DNA from: Zygnema cylindricum
Taxonomy: Eukaryota > Streptophyta > Zygnematophyceae > Zygnematales > Zygnemataceae
Length of the DNA stretch: 64,000 nucleotides
Assembly: GCA_037447655.1 (NCBI GenBank)
Contig: JBBHKE010001697.1
Location: 1 to 64,000, forward strand
Reading direction: 5' to 3'
Below, one piece after another: positions 11,458 to 22,869 of this stretch. A model generated the notes under the pieces. That model saw nothing but the letters and a program-made list of their open reading frames with translations, did not search any database and had not been told where the DNA came from. Positions within the stretch are counted from its first letter, which is position 1. Every line of letters begins with the position of its first letter. A program made the translations under genes and the position numbers.

Positions 11458-11850
11458 CTACGGACAGCTTACAACAAAATCTAAAAGACTATCCCAAAAG
11501 TTACACGGATTTCCACAATGTATCCCCCACCAGAGTAGGTGGAAACGAGTCACATGTAACAGACTGGCCATCTTTGAGGCGGAATAACTTTGTTGTCCAG
11601 CCTCCGTTAGGCCTGAAGTAAGGTGTATTTTGTTCAGTTGGGTAAATAGAAAGATTCTTTCCGGCTGGTTGCACTCTTTTTTCCGTACTTTGATGATTGT
11701 ACAGGGAAAAACGGGCTCGGAAATCCTTGGAAGAAATGAAAGGGTGCCTGTGAAGCGTCCGAGCTTGACAGCCATCAACTTATAGAAATTGTGATTTGCT
11801 TTTGGCCCATTATTTATCGCAATGACACCATTCGCATCACTTAATATTTT
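11458..11850 (-). CDS. hypothetical exon, unknown function
   Basis: The minus strand is open for about 130 codons directly after a TA-rich stretch ending TATTAAG, a plausible splice acceptor; the peptide then begins [13 protein letters not shown]. It continues with [14 protein letters not shown] and [13 protein letters not shown] to a stop at 11458-11460. Composition is protein-like (mixed Gly, Trp, Cys) and unlike the neighbouring retroelement. I recognise no domain. It could be a terminal exon of a host gene extending to higher coordinates, or chance. Confidence 0.3.
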   Translation of the reverse strand, partial: KILSDANGVIAINNGPKANHNFYKLMAVKLGRFTGTLSFLPRISEPVFPCTIIKVRKKECNQPERIFLFTQLNKIHLTSGLTEAGQQSYSASKMASLLHVTRFHLLWWGIHCGNPCNFWDSLLDFVVSCP

Positions 11851-11884
11851 ATATATATATATATATAACATACACATTTATAAA

Positions 11885-11918
<34 letters not shown>

Positions 11919-11920
11919 CG

Positions 11921-11952
<32 letters not shown>

Positions 11953-12070
11953 ATATATATATATATATATACACATACATATATATACATACATATATAT
12001 ACATATAAATATATGTTATGTATGTATATATATTTGTATGTGTATATATATTCGTATATGTATGTATTAC
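11846..12070. repeat. TA/ATAC microsatellite
   Basis: About 220 bp of (TA)n with interspersed ATACATAC units. Open frames over it are low-complexity Tyr/Ile strings and are not genes. 12070-12550 is AT-rich with nothing recognised. Confidence 0.9.
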
Positions 12071-12550
12071 AATGGCTAAATTGTTACGTGTTTTGTCCAC
12101 CGGACTTCAGATTCTTGTGGATGAATAAATTCGTTTTGCGAAGATCTTTGCATCCACGCTAATTGTCACTTTATGAGTGTTTCTAATTTCTACTTAGTTT
12201 AAGTCTCCTTGCTAGGTTTTCTTTTTTGAAAACTGGTGCCATGTTAAGCGGGCGTTTATAAGTTGTTAATGTTTATTTTTAGGAGTTTTAGTTCGACAAA
12301 AAAGTTACAAACTTTATTACAAATGTACATTATGTGTATTTATACTTTTCAAGAGTGTCTTCCTTAGGTTGCTTTGGACCACCTTTTATAGGGCTAGGGG
12401 ACGCAAAATAGAGTTGAACTAATTGCTTTTTGAAATAAAAATATAGGAGTAGAGGGAGAGGTGGAGTTGGAGGGTTGAGGACATAGTTCAAATGTGCGAA
12501 AACAATTCAAACAGAAATATTGTTTGTGATTTTTTCGTACTGTACGTGTA

Positions 12551-13093
12551 CACCGCCAATCGCTATTAGGCGTATAGGAATAATAATAGTGATTGACGCT
12601 AATTAGGAATTTGAAAATTTTCAAAAAAACATACATTCAAATTGTTTACTATTGCTAATATGGGTCTTTGAAAAAAATAAATGTCGGTCGCAAACATGCT
12701 TACACTAGTATAAGTACATGTACAAAATCGCACAACTTGTACATAAATCCTACATTCACACTGTCGAAACGCGGTTGTCGGACGAATTTGTGCGAACGTG
12801 ATTTTGTACGACCTGGATTTTTCCCCTTTTTAGAACGCACATTCACATGCGTCCGCGGTTACTAAACATAATTAATTGTACTTTTTCACTTAGAAAGGTA
12901 CAATTTAGTACGGTTTGACATTGACCGTACACCACACTATTTAGAAGATAACGTACTTTCGTTTTGTACGGTACTTGGAAATTGACCCTAAATGGCGTAA
13001 AGGAAAAAACTGAATAAGTTATACTATTTGAGAATAAAATAAAAAAAAGCTGGACGGAATTAGCGTTCATTACGTTGATAGCGATTGGCGGTG
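12551..13093. mobile_element. TA-flanked MITE, copy M1 (543 bp)
   Basis: Terminal inverted repeats CACCGCCAATCGCTAT (12551) and ATAGCGATTGGCGGTG (to 13093) are flanked by TA on both sides (12549-12550, 13094-13095). The TA duplication fits the Tc1/mariner superfamily. No transposase is encoded. The inner right half (ATTCTCAAATAG, GTCCAGC) is shared with 49447-49660 and with 62945-63090. Confidence 0.8.
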
Positions 13094-13095
13094 TA

Positions 13096-14928
13096 CTACA
13101 CTCGAAAAAACCATGTAATAAGGGTGTAACAGAGTTACTACATGGTAATGTTTACATATTTTTCGATGGTTGGAGGTGGGAAGGGTGAGAAGAACACACA
13201 TCTTATCCCCCGTGGTGGGGGTTGCCGTTATATGTAGAAGGGTACTAGCCATAGTTTGTGGAAAAACAGTGTGGATGTTTATATTGTCTTTGAAAAGTAT
13301 TAGTAGTTGCAAATTTTATTTTGTCTTGCCATGTGTTTCGAGGGAGGAATCGGTGTCCTATGCAGTCATATTTAATAATTGTATAGAAACTTTATCTTCA
13401 TATTCATGGTTTGAATTTTTTATCTTCATAATCATTATTTGTGTAGAAACTTTGTTTTCATATTCAATAATTGTAAAAAAAAAATTATCTTCATTTTCAA
13501 TATAATATTCAATAATTTTATACAAATTTTATCATTCAAAGTCATATTCTGCCCGTGTTTGAGCCAATTTTTTTCAAATGTTATATGTTCAAACATAGTT
13601 TTGTTTGGTTGTACTTTTTCTTTTCGTCGTTGTTTTTTGTCTTTTTTGGGGATTGTTATTGAGAAAACAATGGTAGTTTTTTTCATGTTTTCAAGGGATT
13701 GTTTCTTCGACCCCGTAGTGTTATTTTATTTAAACTCAGTGGGTGGGGACTTTGGCGCGATGCCTCGCAAGCTTTTTGCTTCTCAAAGAAACAATCGAGA
13801 AGTTTTTTCCCCAGAAAAGTGAAGAGAATACTCGGAAAGTTGAGTATAAATGGAGGGAGGAATGAAAGGTAGGTAGGAAAAAAAGGAGGTAGGGAAGGAG
13901 GGCAAGGAGGGAGGGAGGGAGGGAGGGAGTGGAGGGAGTGGAGGGAGGGAGGGAGAGGGGAAAAGACGGAAAGATTGCCAAGTATTGAACGGAATGAACA
14001 GCGCGACTGTGCAAGTCTGTTCAATTCTCAAACAGACCGTAGAAAAGTATTCAAATCAAATATTGAGGAAGCGGAACAACATAGAGGAAAATGAGGAGAA
14101 AGAGAAAGAGACCCAGATGAGTGGTAAGATGTATATTGAGGAAGCGGAACAACATAGAGGAAAATGAGGAGAAAGAGAAAGAGACCCAGATGAGTGGTAA
14201 GATGTAAAGTAGTTGATGTCGAGGTGTTGTGAATACGGAGGACATGTCCATTTTTTTTTTAGGATCCCGATGTGCTAATGGAGTATCACCCAATGACCTG
14301 TGGTTTTTGTATATGTGAAACTCTATTAGCAATTTTGAAGGAAAACCTGATAAGGTTATCCTAGGGAAACTCTTTTAGAACATAAACAATCCTTATCTTG
14401 TGAAATTATCTAAGATGGGTAAAGGGGTTTTTGTAAATTTAGTATGTTACATATGATTTGTCAGCCATATGTGTAGGTTGGATATTAACGATACATGTAT
14501 ACACAATCTTTCTCTTCTCTTCATTTCTCTTCTCTTGTCTTCTCTTCTCTTCTCTTCTCTTCTCTTCTCTTCTCTTCTCTTCTCACATGTCAAACTTATT
14601 TTAGTTTCCAAAAACATAAGCTAATTGGAGAAACATAAATGATTTTCTTTTCTAACTGTGCCGGCTTTTCTTGGGCTAAAGGTATTCACAATGTATTCCA
14701 ATAAGGTACTTCTTTTACTGTAAATTGTTGTCACAAAAATGTGATTTTGATACAAATTTCTTCACATGGGGGCGTGGCATGTTCTGATGTGCTTTAATGA
14801 TGGTAACTTATGAAATTTAGTACAGTTAGTACTTTTTGTCGTGTTTAGTTCTTTTTGCCGTGTTCAGTTCTTTTTGCCATGTTCAGTACACTGCATGTTT
14901 TGACACGTATGTCTATCTCGTGAAACTA
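13096..14928. other. intergenic, simple repeats
   Basis: No supported gene. 13380-13520 has repeated ATTGTATAGAAAC/TTATCTTCAT words. 13850-13970 is a GGAGGGA-type purine tract. 14086-14140 and 14136-14207 form a tandem direct repeat of about 65 bp (GAGGAAGCGGAACAACATAG). 14516-14584 is a (TTCTC)n microsatellite. Confidence 0.6.
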
Positions 14929-15145
14929 CATTTTGTATCGCTATTAGTGTTAATAATCTTTTCACCACTTATAACATCTTTCCTATGTACACACTTGTCT
15001 GGTTTTCAATTTGAGACCGCCAATCGGAAGTTGAGAATCTTATCTTTCAATCGCAATCGCCAAAACCACAATCGGACATGTGTGTACAGAGAAAAGATGT
15101 TTAATGTGACGAAAGAAACATTAACACTAATATCGATGCATAGTG
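14929..15145. mobile_element. TA-flanked MITE, copy M5 (217 bp)
   Basis: Inverted ends read TACATTTTGTATCGCTATTA and, in reverse complement from the right, TACACTATGCATCGATATTA; both continue into GTGTTAAT. It resembles the elements at 55306 and 55519 over most of its length, including a CTTTCAATCGCAA core. It is a foldback-like MITE without coding capacity. 15146-15480 has nothing recognised. Confidence 0.65.
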
Positions 15146-15489
15146 TAACTTGAGTAATCGGAGTTAAACATGTGGAAAATGAGATTAACTGTAATCTAAG
15201 ATTTTTACACTGAAAAAGTTCCAGCTGTCTATAAAAGGAAACCTTATTTTTGGTTGATATTGGTGTGAAATGCGTCATGTTGGAGACAGGTTAATTTTTA
15301 TCATTTCTGGTATAGGCAATACCCCAGAAAGCTCTATATTATTAGACCTACCTACTCACAATCATTGTGTTTTAGGCTCTTTCAATCATCCAATCATAGG
15401 GTGATTCGTAGTGTTGTGTATCGGTAGCCACTTACCAATAATCAATATGTACATTCTTTTACCTACTGACCATCAATGTATTGTCTCAG

Positions 15490-18465
15490 CTTATTTGTAA
15501 TCTAACTGACTTTAAGAAAAATCTGTTTTCTACGTCTTTGGTAGAGAGTAAAGGCTTTGAGGTTAATTTGAAAAATGGTAGGCAGGATGTTAGCAAAAAT
15601 GGCGAAATCGCAGTTACCGGTACTAGAGATAATAGCAAGTTGTACCGAATGGATATGGCTAATACCAAGGAGAATGATAATCTATAATCCGGTGCTTTGC
15701 ATTCAGGTGAGTTGTGGCATAAGAGATTAGGACATGTAAACTATGATAGTTTGAGAAAAATGGTCATTGCTGGAAAAATAGAGGGTGTCTCAATCACAGA
15801 TCAGCCAATCAAAACATGTGATGGCTGCGCTTTGGGCAAAATCCACAGACTACCATTTCCTAAAGAGACTGAGCATCGGTCCACGAGACTTTTACAACAA
15901 ATTCATTCGGATGTTTTTGGTCCTGCGAAGGTTCCATCTGCCGGGGGAATGAAATATATGGTCACGTTTACAGATGATTTCTCCAGGTTTACAAAAGTTT
16001 ACTTCATGAAAGAGAAGAGTGAGGTGTTTGGTCACTTCAAACACTACAAAGTATGGGCTGAAAAAATTCATAATTTATTTATTTTACAGCTCAGATTAGA
16101 CAATGGTGGTGAATATACTTCGAAAGAATTTGAAACCTTTTTACTCGAGGAAGGCATAAGTCATCTGTTGACTGTTCCATATTCACCGGAAAAAAATGGG
16201 GTGTTGGAAAGATTAAATAGAACTCTCACGGAGAGCTCGAGGTCGATGCTCGCAGATAAAAATGTGGATCCGAAATTCTGGGCTGAGGCTCTAAATTGTG
16301 CAGTTTATTTTAAGAATAGGATAGGATCAAAATCGGTAGAATCTACTCCTTACGAGATCTAGACAGGTAGCAAACCTGATGTTAGCCATTTCAAAGTCTT
16401 TGGTAGTAAATGTTTTATCTTACATACGTCTACGGATAGATGGAAAATGGAACCGAAGGGATTACCGGGTATTTTGTTAGGATATGATGACCACTCAAAA
16501 GGTTACAAAGTCTTTGTGTTTAAGAGGCAGAAAATAGTTGTGGCAAGGAATATCATTGTCGAAGATGAACTAGACTCGATAGATTTATTTCACATGACAA
16601 AGCAGCAAAAGCAGCAAAAAGTACGGAGTATGTCATCTTAGATTGCATGCAAGAAATTGTCTCGCAGGTGCAACATTCTCTGGTGATGACTCTAGAATCA
16701 GACTCTCTCCAACTTCCTCAACACGTTCAGTTCCAACCGAACCAACAGCAGTCAATACACACGGATCGCAACGAGCGCAATCAGCGCAATGCGCGGCAAC
16801 CAACGATCTGAGCCTCAGAATTTCCGAGGAAGAAGATACAACAGCCGCCTGCAAGCAAGCTCTCACTTTGCCTACTCGGCAGCCTCAAGGGAGCCCTTGA
16901 CCATCCAAGAGGCCTTCTCATCACCAGAGCGGAATCAATGGATTGAGGCGGCAAACGATGAAATGAAGTCGATCATGGAGGCACAAACTTGGGAACTTGT
17001 GGACCTTCCTTTGGACCGAAAAGCGATCTGCAGCAAATGGGTATTCAAGGTGAAGTAAAATCCCGATAACACCATTGAACGCTATAAGGCCAGACTTGTG
17101 GCGAAGGCGTATAATCAAAAGGAAGGAATCGATTTTGAAGAAACATTTTCTCCGGTTGTAAGAATTCCAACAGTTAGGATTTTGCTGTCCCTAGCTGCTA
17201 TAGAAGATATGGAAATTCATCACATGGATGTAAAGACAACCTTTTTGCACAGAGAACTAGAAGAAACAATTTCCATACAGCAGCCTGAAAAGTATGCAGA
17301 ACCAGGAAAAGAGCACTTCGTATGCAAGTTGCTAAAATCCTTGTATGGCCTAAAACAAGCCCCTGACAATGGAATCTGAAACTAGATGAATTCTTGACCA
17401 GTCTATGATTTCAAAGGATAAGTTCTGACCACTCTGTCTACGTTCTAAAGGGTGAAAATGGGAAAGTGTATATAGCGGTGTATGTAGATGATTTATTATT
17501 TATTAGCAAATCAATGGCTGAAATTAACAAAATCAAAACTGCTCTAAACTCACGGTTCGAGATGAAAAACCTCGGTGAGGCAAAGTATATTTTGGGTATC
17601 CAGGTAGAGAGGGACAGAAATAAGAAAGAAGTAAAATTAACTCAAAAGGAGGCTATTGGAAGCATGTTAGATGATTATGGAATGTAGGGGGCAAAAGGAT
17701 GTGTAACTCCAATGGAGTTTCGGCAAAAGGTAGAGGGAAAAGAGACAGAACCAGGGGTCATTATTAGCGAGTATTTAGAGTCAGGGAGAATGATCCTACG
17801 ACACTAATACCTTATAGACAAATAGTGGGAAGCTTAATATATTTCATGAACTGTACCCGTCCTGACATTGCTGCAGCAGTTGGGGTACTAAGCTGAAGTC
17901 TAGAGAATCCTAGAAAATATGACTTTGATGCAGCAAGAAGAGTCTTAAGATATTTGGCTGGAACCAAAGACCTCAAACTCACACTAGGCGGAGGAGAAGT
18001 AAAACTGCAAACGTGGAGTGATGCAAGCTATGGCGACATGCCAAGCCGAAAGTCCACAACGGGATTCGTTCTGCAAATTGGGAACGAGACTTGTTGCAGG
18101 AGCAGCAAACTGCAAAAGGTTACAGCACAATCGACAATAAAGTCAGAATATATGGCAGCAAGCTCGGCCCTCAAAGAACTCTTATGGGTAAAATCCATAT
18201 TACAAGAACTAGGATACGTGCAAGTTGGTCCACAGGTGATCTGGTGTGATAACCAGGCTGCCATTGCCATTGCTTCTAACCCGAGTCATCACTTCAAAAG
18301 CAATCACATGGATGTACGATTACACTTTGTAAGAGAAAAAGTGTTCTCTTGAGTGCTTAAATTATGTTATTTGCCAGATGCAAAAATGATTGCTGATATG
18401 CTCACTAAAGCCCTTCCTGCTCCTAAGCTGATGTATTGTAGGGATGTAGTGGGATTAAGTGAATA
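15490..18465 (+). pseudogene. second Copia lineage, 5'-truncated pol
   Basis: The order is pre-integrase (WHKRLGHVNYD, 15715), zinc motif CDGCALGK, integrase core (HSDVFGPAK, RLDNGGEYTS, NGVLERLNRT), then the GYDDHSKGYKVFVF domain, RT (WELVDLPLDRKAICSKWVF and YVDD at 17481-17492) and RNase H (DASYGDMPS, CDNQAAIAIA), ending LMYCRDVVGLSE. Stops or shifts occur near 15686, 16360, 16640, 17056, 17365, 17685, 17800, 17896 and 18350. Gag and the protease active site are absent upstream. It is clearly diverged from the 4000-11395 family in both sequence and LTR. Confidence 0.9.
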
Positions 18466-18654
18466 GGTGAATTGCTGCACTACTATACTGCCACTCTGCG
18501 ATAAATCCACCATTGTGAGGTAGTGGGATTGGGTGACTTGTTAATTGCTATATTGCTATGCTGCGATGCTGCGCTAGTTTATCACCGCAGCTGCGCCGAG
18601 ATACTGAGTCTAAAGCTTTAGGGGAGTGTTGTCTTTTTGGAAAGCTTTCAGTCT

Positions 18655-18830
18655 CAAAGCAGCGCAGCTGCTTTACAGACAAAGCAGCGCAGCTGCTATA
18701 CAGACAGAGCAGCGCAGCTGCTATACAACAGAGCAGCGCAGCTGCTATACAGCAGAGCAACTGCTATACAGCAGAGCAGCTGCTATACAGCAGAGGAGCG
18801 CAGCAGCAGAGCAGCGAAGCTGCAACACAG
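18655..18830. repeat. GCAGCTGCTATACAGA minisatellite
   Basis: Imperfect tandem units of AGAGCAGCGCAGCTGCTATAC in several lengths. Each unit carries the palindrome GCAGCTGC. Frames across it give Ala/Gln repeats and are not genes. Confidence 0.85.
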
Positions 18831-18949
18831 ACAGAACAAGGCAACCACGATTATATTTGATATGGTCCATACGGACAACGCAACGTCTGATATTCTTAAT
18901 GTTATTTTGTACAGGATAGAGCAACTGCGATAGATACGATTCTAGTCAA

Positions 18950-19060
18950 CTTAGTGGGAACTCAGTGGTAACTTAGTGGGTAACTCAGTGGTAGCTTAGT
19001 GATAGCTCAGTGGTAGCTTAGTGATATCTCAATGGTAGCTTGACAGATTAGTGGTAGCTT
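18950..19060. repeat. 11-bp tandem array resembling tRNA A-boxes
   Basis: The repeats alternate CTCAGTGGTAG and CTTAGTGATAG, giving a 22-bp higher-order period. TAGCTCAGTGGTAG equals the usual eukaryotic tRNA D-arm/A-box word. No matching B-box was found close by. Confidence 0.6.
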
Positions 19061-19368
19061 GGTGGTTTGATGTACCTCTCAAGTACACTGGTGTTGCTAG
19101 TTCAACACAAGTATAAGACTTAGGACTCATAACATATTATGTATCCAGACTTCCAAGTAGTAAAACTGCAAACAGTTTTTGGGAAACTTCTGAGTATTAT
19201 ATCTTGAGTGTTGTCAGGTCAATTGTGCTGAAACTTTGGGAGTTATCAGTGTTTATGCTTCTCTATATTTTGATAGAGTTTTGTGAGGTTTGGATTCTTG
19301 TATAAGAAATGGTGAGAACTTGATAACAGCTGTTTGATAGGATTCTTGATAGCTTTTGAGAGTGTATC

Positions 19369-19437
19369 ATGTCTACTTCTACTACGACTGCTGCTCCTCC
19401 ACCTGCACCGGTGGTTGTAGAACAACAGGAACAAACG
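19369..19437 (+). pseudogene. Copia gag N-terminal fragment
   Basis: Twenty-three codons starting MSTSTTTAAPPP directly after the LTR, the typical Ser/Thr/Ala/Pro start of a plant Copia Gag. It is cut at 19437 by an unrelated sequence that occurs again at 20040. This gives the unusual order pol, LTR, gag start. Confidence 0.5.
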
Positions 19438-20163
19438 AGCGATGAAAACCCCAAGCAAAATAATTACAATACAAAGCAAAAATGAATATGACAATGTGAA
19501 AAGAAAATCATAGGTGAAAAGGAAGGTGGAAGGTGAGTGGGAAGCCGAGAGAGAGATCCATTTATTGGTCCTGGCCAATAAGCGGCCAGAACCATATGCC
19601 TACGTTACAAAATTCACAATCCACAGATTAAAACCCTTCCTAACTACATGTGAATGCGTGAACCTCTAAGGGTTCACGACTTAAAGTCCAACCAATTAAA
19701 TTGCAGCTCCAATGGTCCAAAATCGTACGTCCAAATTTATCACAGTTGGCCGCCGAGTGAAGTCAAAATCTTCAACGAATATTGAAATACGATCGCCCTT
19801 GTTCACACGAATATATATCTCCGTTTCGTCCGCGTAAATTCCGGCATCACTTCGATCACAGTACACGTCTACACACAATTTGTACCCAAACTGAATTAGT
19901 GTGGCTGCAACATGTATTATTTATACCAACAAACTAAAATAAAATACCGACACGATACGGCATGACAGTTGTCGTGCATGTGACCAATTACACCATGAAG
20001 CATGCAACCCAACCAGCTGTACAAAAAAGGTGGAATAAATGAGCGATGAAAACCCCAAGCAAAAGAATTACAATACAAAGCAAAAATGAATATGACAATG
20101 TGAAAAGAAAATAATAGGTGAAAAAGAAGGTGGAAGGTGAGTGGGAACCGAGAGAGAGATCCA
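19437..20163 (-). repeat. direct repeat pair with hydrophobic ORF, spacer with exon-like ORF
   Basis: 19437-19562 and 20040-20163 are about 95% alike by eye. On the minus strand both encode SHSPSTF, then a run of about 30 hydrophobic residues (FLFTLSYSFLLCIVI, LLGVFIA), resembling a signal anchor. Between them, minus 19900-19694 is open (FGYKLCVDVYCDRSDAG, INLDVRFWTIGAAI, stop) after a possible acceptor AATTCAG. A small host gene with a membrane-anchor exon and a second exon, or a repeat with chance frames, are both possible. No family is recognised. Confidence 0.3.
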
Positions 20164-20469
20164 TTTTTTTTGCGGAAACTGTACGGTAGTTTACAAAAAA
20201 GATTCGAAGCACGTATCCGTACTTTCTGTTCAGTAAACCGAACAGAATGTACATGGATTGTACGGGAAAATAATGTGACGTCTACAAATATTTCCAAAAA
20301 GAGACGTTGCGGCGTCACACTATTTGAGCGCCGTGAGTTCAAAAATTGTAAGGGCATCTTCTTCAAATTTCCAAAAGAAGCCGCCATTATTACTTGAACA
20401 ACTGAACGCAAAAAATCACATAAGACGCCATTACCGACGCCACGACAATTGTTAGTAAACTGTCGTTGA

Positions 20470-21350
20470 AGCCGTTGACGAAGAAGTCACTGACCTCCAA
20501 AAAGTAGCCATGCCCAAAGTTCGAGGAGAGGTAGAGAGAGAAGGCCATGGCTGCCTGTCTATGAAGGACAGACAATTTTATTATAATAAAAATGCATTTC
20601 GCAGGATTTGAATCTGCGCTTGTGTACGTCGTCTAGTACACACCTATTCACTCGTCCTTAACCAGTTGATGTAGATGTTTCTTTACATAAATAATTTGAT
20701 TATATATTGTTTTTCACCGCTCATTTAACGGAAAGCGTACAAACTGCGGTACATGTTCAATTCATTTTTTTTTAAATATACGGATTTGTACGGAAAAAAA
20801 ATCATTAACATTTTTTACAATTTTTTCAAATCGACCTCTCCAGTTTCTACGTGTTGTACGCGGGTTCGAAACGTGCGTAAAATACGTTTTGAACAACTAT
20901 GGTGAGGTTTCATTAGGGAAAAAATGTCGTTGTTTACTGAATGTCGTACTCTTTCGTACAGTGCCGTACCAAAAAAAATAAAAATGTCAGAAAAACAAGC
21001 CTACTTAATGAGTGATTTTATTCTCCACGATTATGGGCGTAAACGTGGACCGTCCGATGTTGAATCGGATACGCCATTGTCTAACACTTTCAGTTCTCAA
21101 TAAGTGACGCGGAGTAGGTCAATTCTAAGCGCCTGAACGAATAGCATCATGCCTCGTGGAAAAATGAACAAATATCTACGACTACCACGCGACCAGGTGG
21201 GTACACGTCGCATATGACACGTGCCGTTCGCCAAGTAGGATGCGAGGCCACCGGAAGCCGCAAGAAAATCTTTGACGGATGATATTATTTCACACGTCTG
21301 TCGCCATCCACTAACCATTTTGACATATTGGTACGCTTTTACAAATCTTT
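20470..21350 (+). repeat. diverged family 1-like LTR
   Basis: 20505-20680 follows the family 1 LTR plan: GAGAGGTAGAGAGAGAAGG, GCCATGGCTGCC, an AT-rich spacer, then an antisense tRNA-like block (about 20592-20672; minus strand AACTGGTTAAGGACG and CGCAGATTCAAATCC). Beyond it lie GTAC-rich sequences (20730-20970). No pol sequence is attached on either side. Ends are not defined. 21350-21930 holds nothing recognised. Confidence 0.45.
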
Positions 21351-21935
21351 AGATTAGTCCGCCGTACAGATTTCATTCCATACGTCGTACGAGTCACTTT
21401 TTACTTTCGCTGTTACAAATATGTGGTCACAATTTGCTGCCAAAGATTCTTTGAAGATTAGCAAAATCTAATTAATCTAGTACGTGAATCCAATCAAAGT
21501 TTGCCACGCAAATTATATGTCGGTTATTGACCCGACACAATGGAAACGATGCCTTCAGTTAACGATTTTTTGACGTTTACTAAGACCGCCTAATGGAACA
21601 ACGCTCTAACACTCACTTTTGCAGTTTCGCGTAAGAAACACGTACAAATGATGTACGGTTAGGTACATATTTGTACAAATGTCTGAAATAGAAACGGACC
21701 CAAGGCAAAAATAGCCACAGCTACTATAGAGATATTTAGTACCCATGCAGCAAGGGAGGTATAAACCTCATGAACCATAAGTTTTAACTTTTGCCCTTCT
21801 CTCATTTTCAAGCTCATCGAAGCATCGACATAATTACTATTCGCCTCTTTCATTACCCGCCAATTTTTTTATAAAGTCTTCCTCTTTCTAAAATGGAATT
21901 TACGTAATTTGTTGTCCTGAGCAATTCGTGCCCTG

Positions 21936-22722
21936 GAAGAAGAAGAAGAAGCACCGGCAGTTGCCATAATATTCAATACACAAAGAGGAAACTCTCACAG
22001 AAAACCCACAAAAGACCAACTTCACAATGAAGCCCCAAGAAAACCACACACACCCTAGGTTTGAAAATTTTCCACAATGTAAAATATACAATAAAGAAAC
22101 CACATGCAGAATTTCACAAGGTTTCGCTGAAAGATCACAATGATCTTGTAATTCAAAGACACCCAAAAAAAAATGCTTCGCAGTTTTTGCATACAAGGAA
22201 TTCCTAACTCCAAAACATTCTAAGTCCTATATATACAAGTGAAACTGCAGCTGGTCTACACCGTTGGTCGACCGGTACACTATACTTTATCAAAACAAAA
22301 CCCCGCCGTCAACCGTACACAAATATTTACAACAACCTAAAACTAATAGCCGCGAAAATGAAATAGTACGCGGTCAAAGTTCGCCCGCTGAAATGACGGC
22401 GCAGTCAAAATTCTTCTTCCAAAAATGACGGCGGACTCCGTTCGCCGTCCGCGCATTCTTTCATCACTGAAGAGGAACCTCCACGTGTAAACTCGGTCCC
22501 CAGACGAAACTGTACTTTTCATCATCCGGAACACACAATCTTGACTTCCCCACGGACCGAGACGTGTGCCTAGAGTGTACTCAACTCATGTATTTCCTTC
22601 GGACTTATATACCACACTAAAACCTTTCTACGACAAATCAGCGTGCACACAAAAACGACTAAGTACGGAATCACTTTCTCACACACGAGATATAGAGAGG
22701 ACTAAAGGTTTCCAAAACAACA
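21936..22722 (-). repeat. LTR of a third family (copy 1)
   Basis: On the minus strand it starts TGTTGTTTTGGAAACC (22722) and is about 80% alike by eye to 59735-60497. It ends before an ATG followed by ATAGASSSS-like codons (about 21964 downward), a Gag-type start that soon meets a stop. The two copies share the GAAAATTTTCCACAAT and AACTCTCACRGAGA segments. Exact 3' boundary uncertain. Confidence 0.55.
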
Positions 22723-22869
22723 TAATTTCCGTTGGAAACTTTGACACTTAGTGGTTTGTTGACAACTTATAAGTGTATATATAGGTATGAGACTTGTTAG
22801 GAATGTATCATCAATTTAAGTAAAAAGTAGAGAGTGAATATGTAGCTTTTAGGGTTGTTGAGTATGTTA

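Larger units (their letters stand above)
18627..19366 (+). repeat. LTR of second Copia lineage
   Basis: It starts TGTTGTCTTTTTGG right after a polypurine tract (TTTAGGGGAG, 18617-18626) downstream of the pol remnant. It ends just before an ATG at 19369 that opens a Gag-like start (MSTSTTTAAPPP, VVVEQQEQ). It contains a GCAGCTGCTATACAG minisatellite (18655-18830) and an 11-bp tandem array (18950-19060). The right boundary is inferred from the Gag start, so it is good to a few bases only. Confidence 0.6.

Noticed and set aside
11822-12100. Tyr/Ile-rich frames on both strands
   Set aside because: TA/ATAC microsatellite.
18655-18830. CRISPR-like repeat array
   Set aside because: Units are contiguous and unequal with no unique spacers, in a eukaryotic LTR.
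18548-18933. Ala/Gln-repeat frames in three registers
   Set aside because: They are readings of the GCAGCTGC minisatellite within an LTR.
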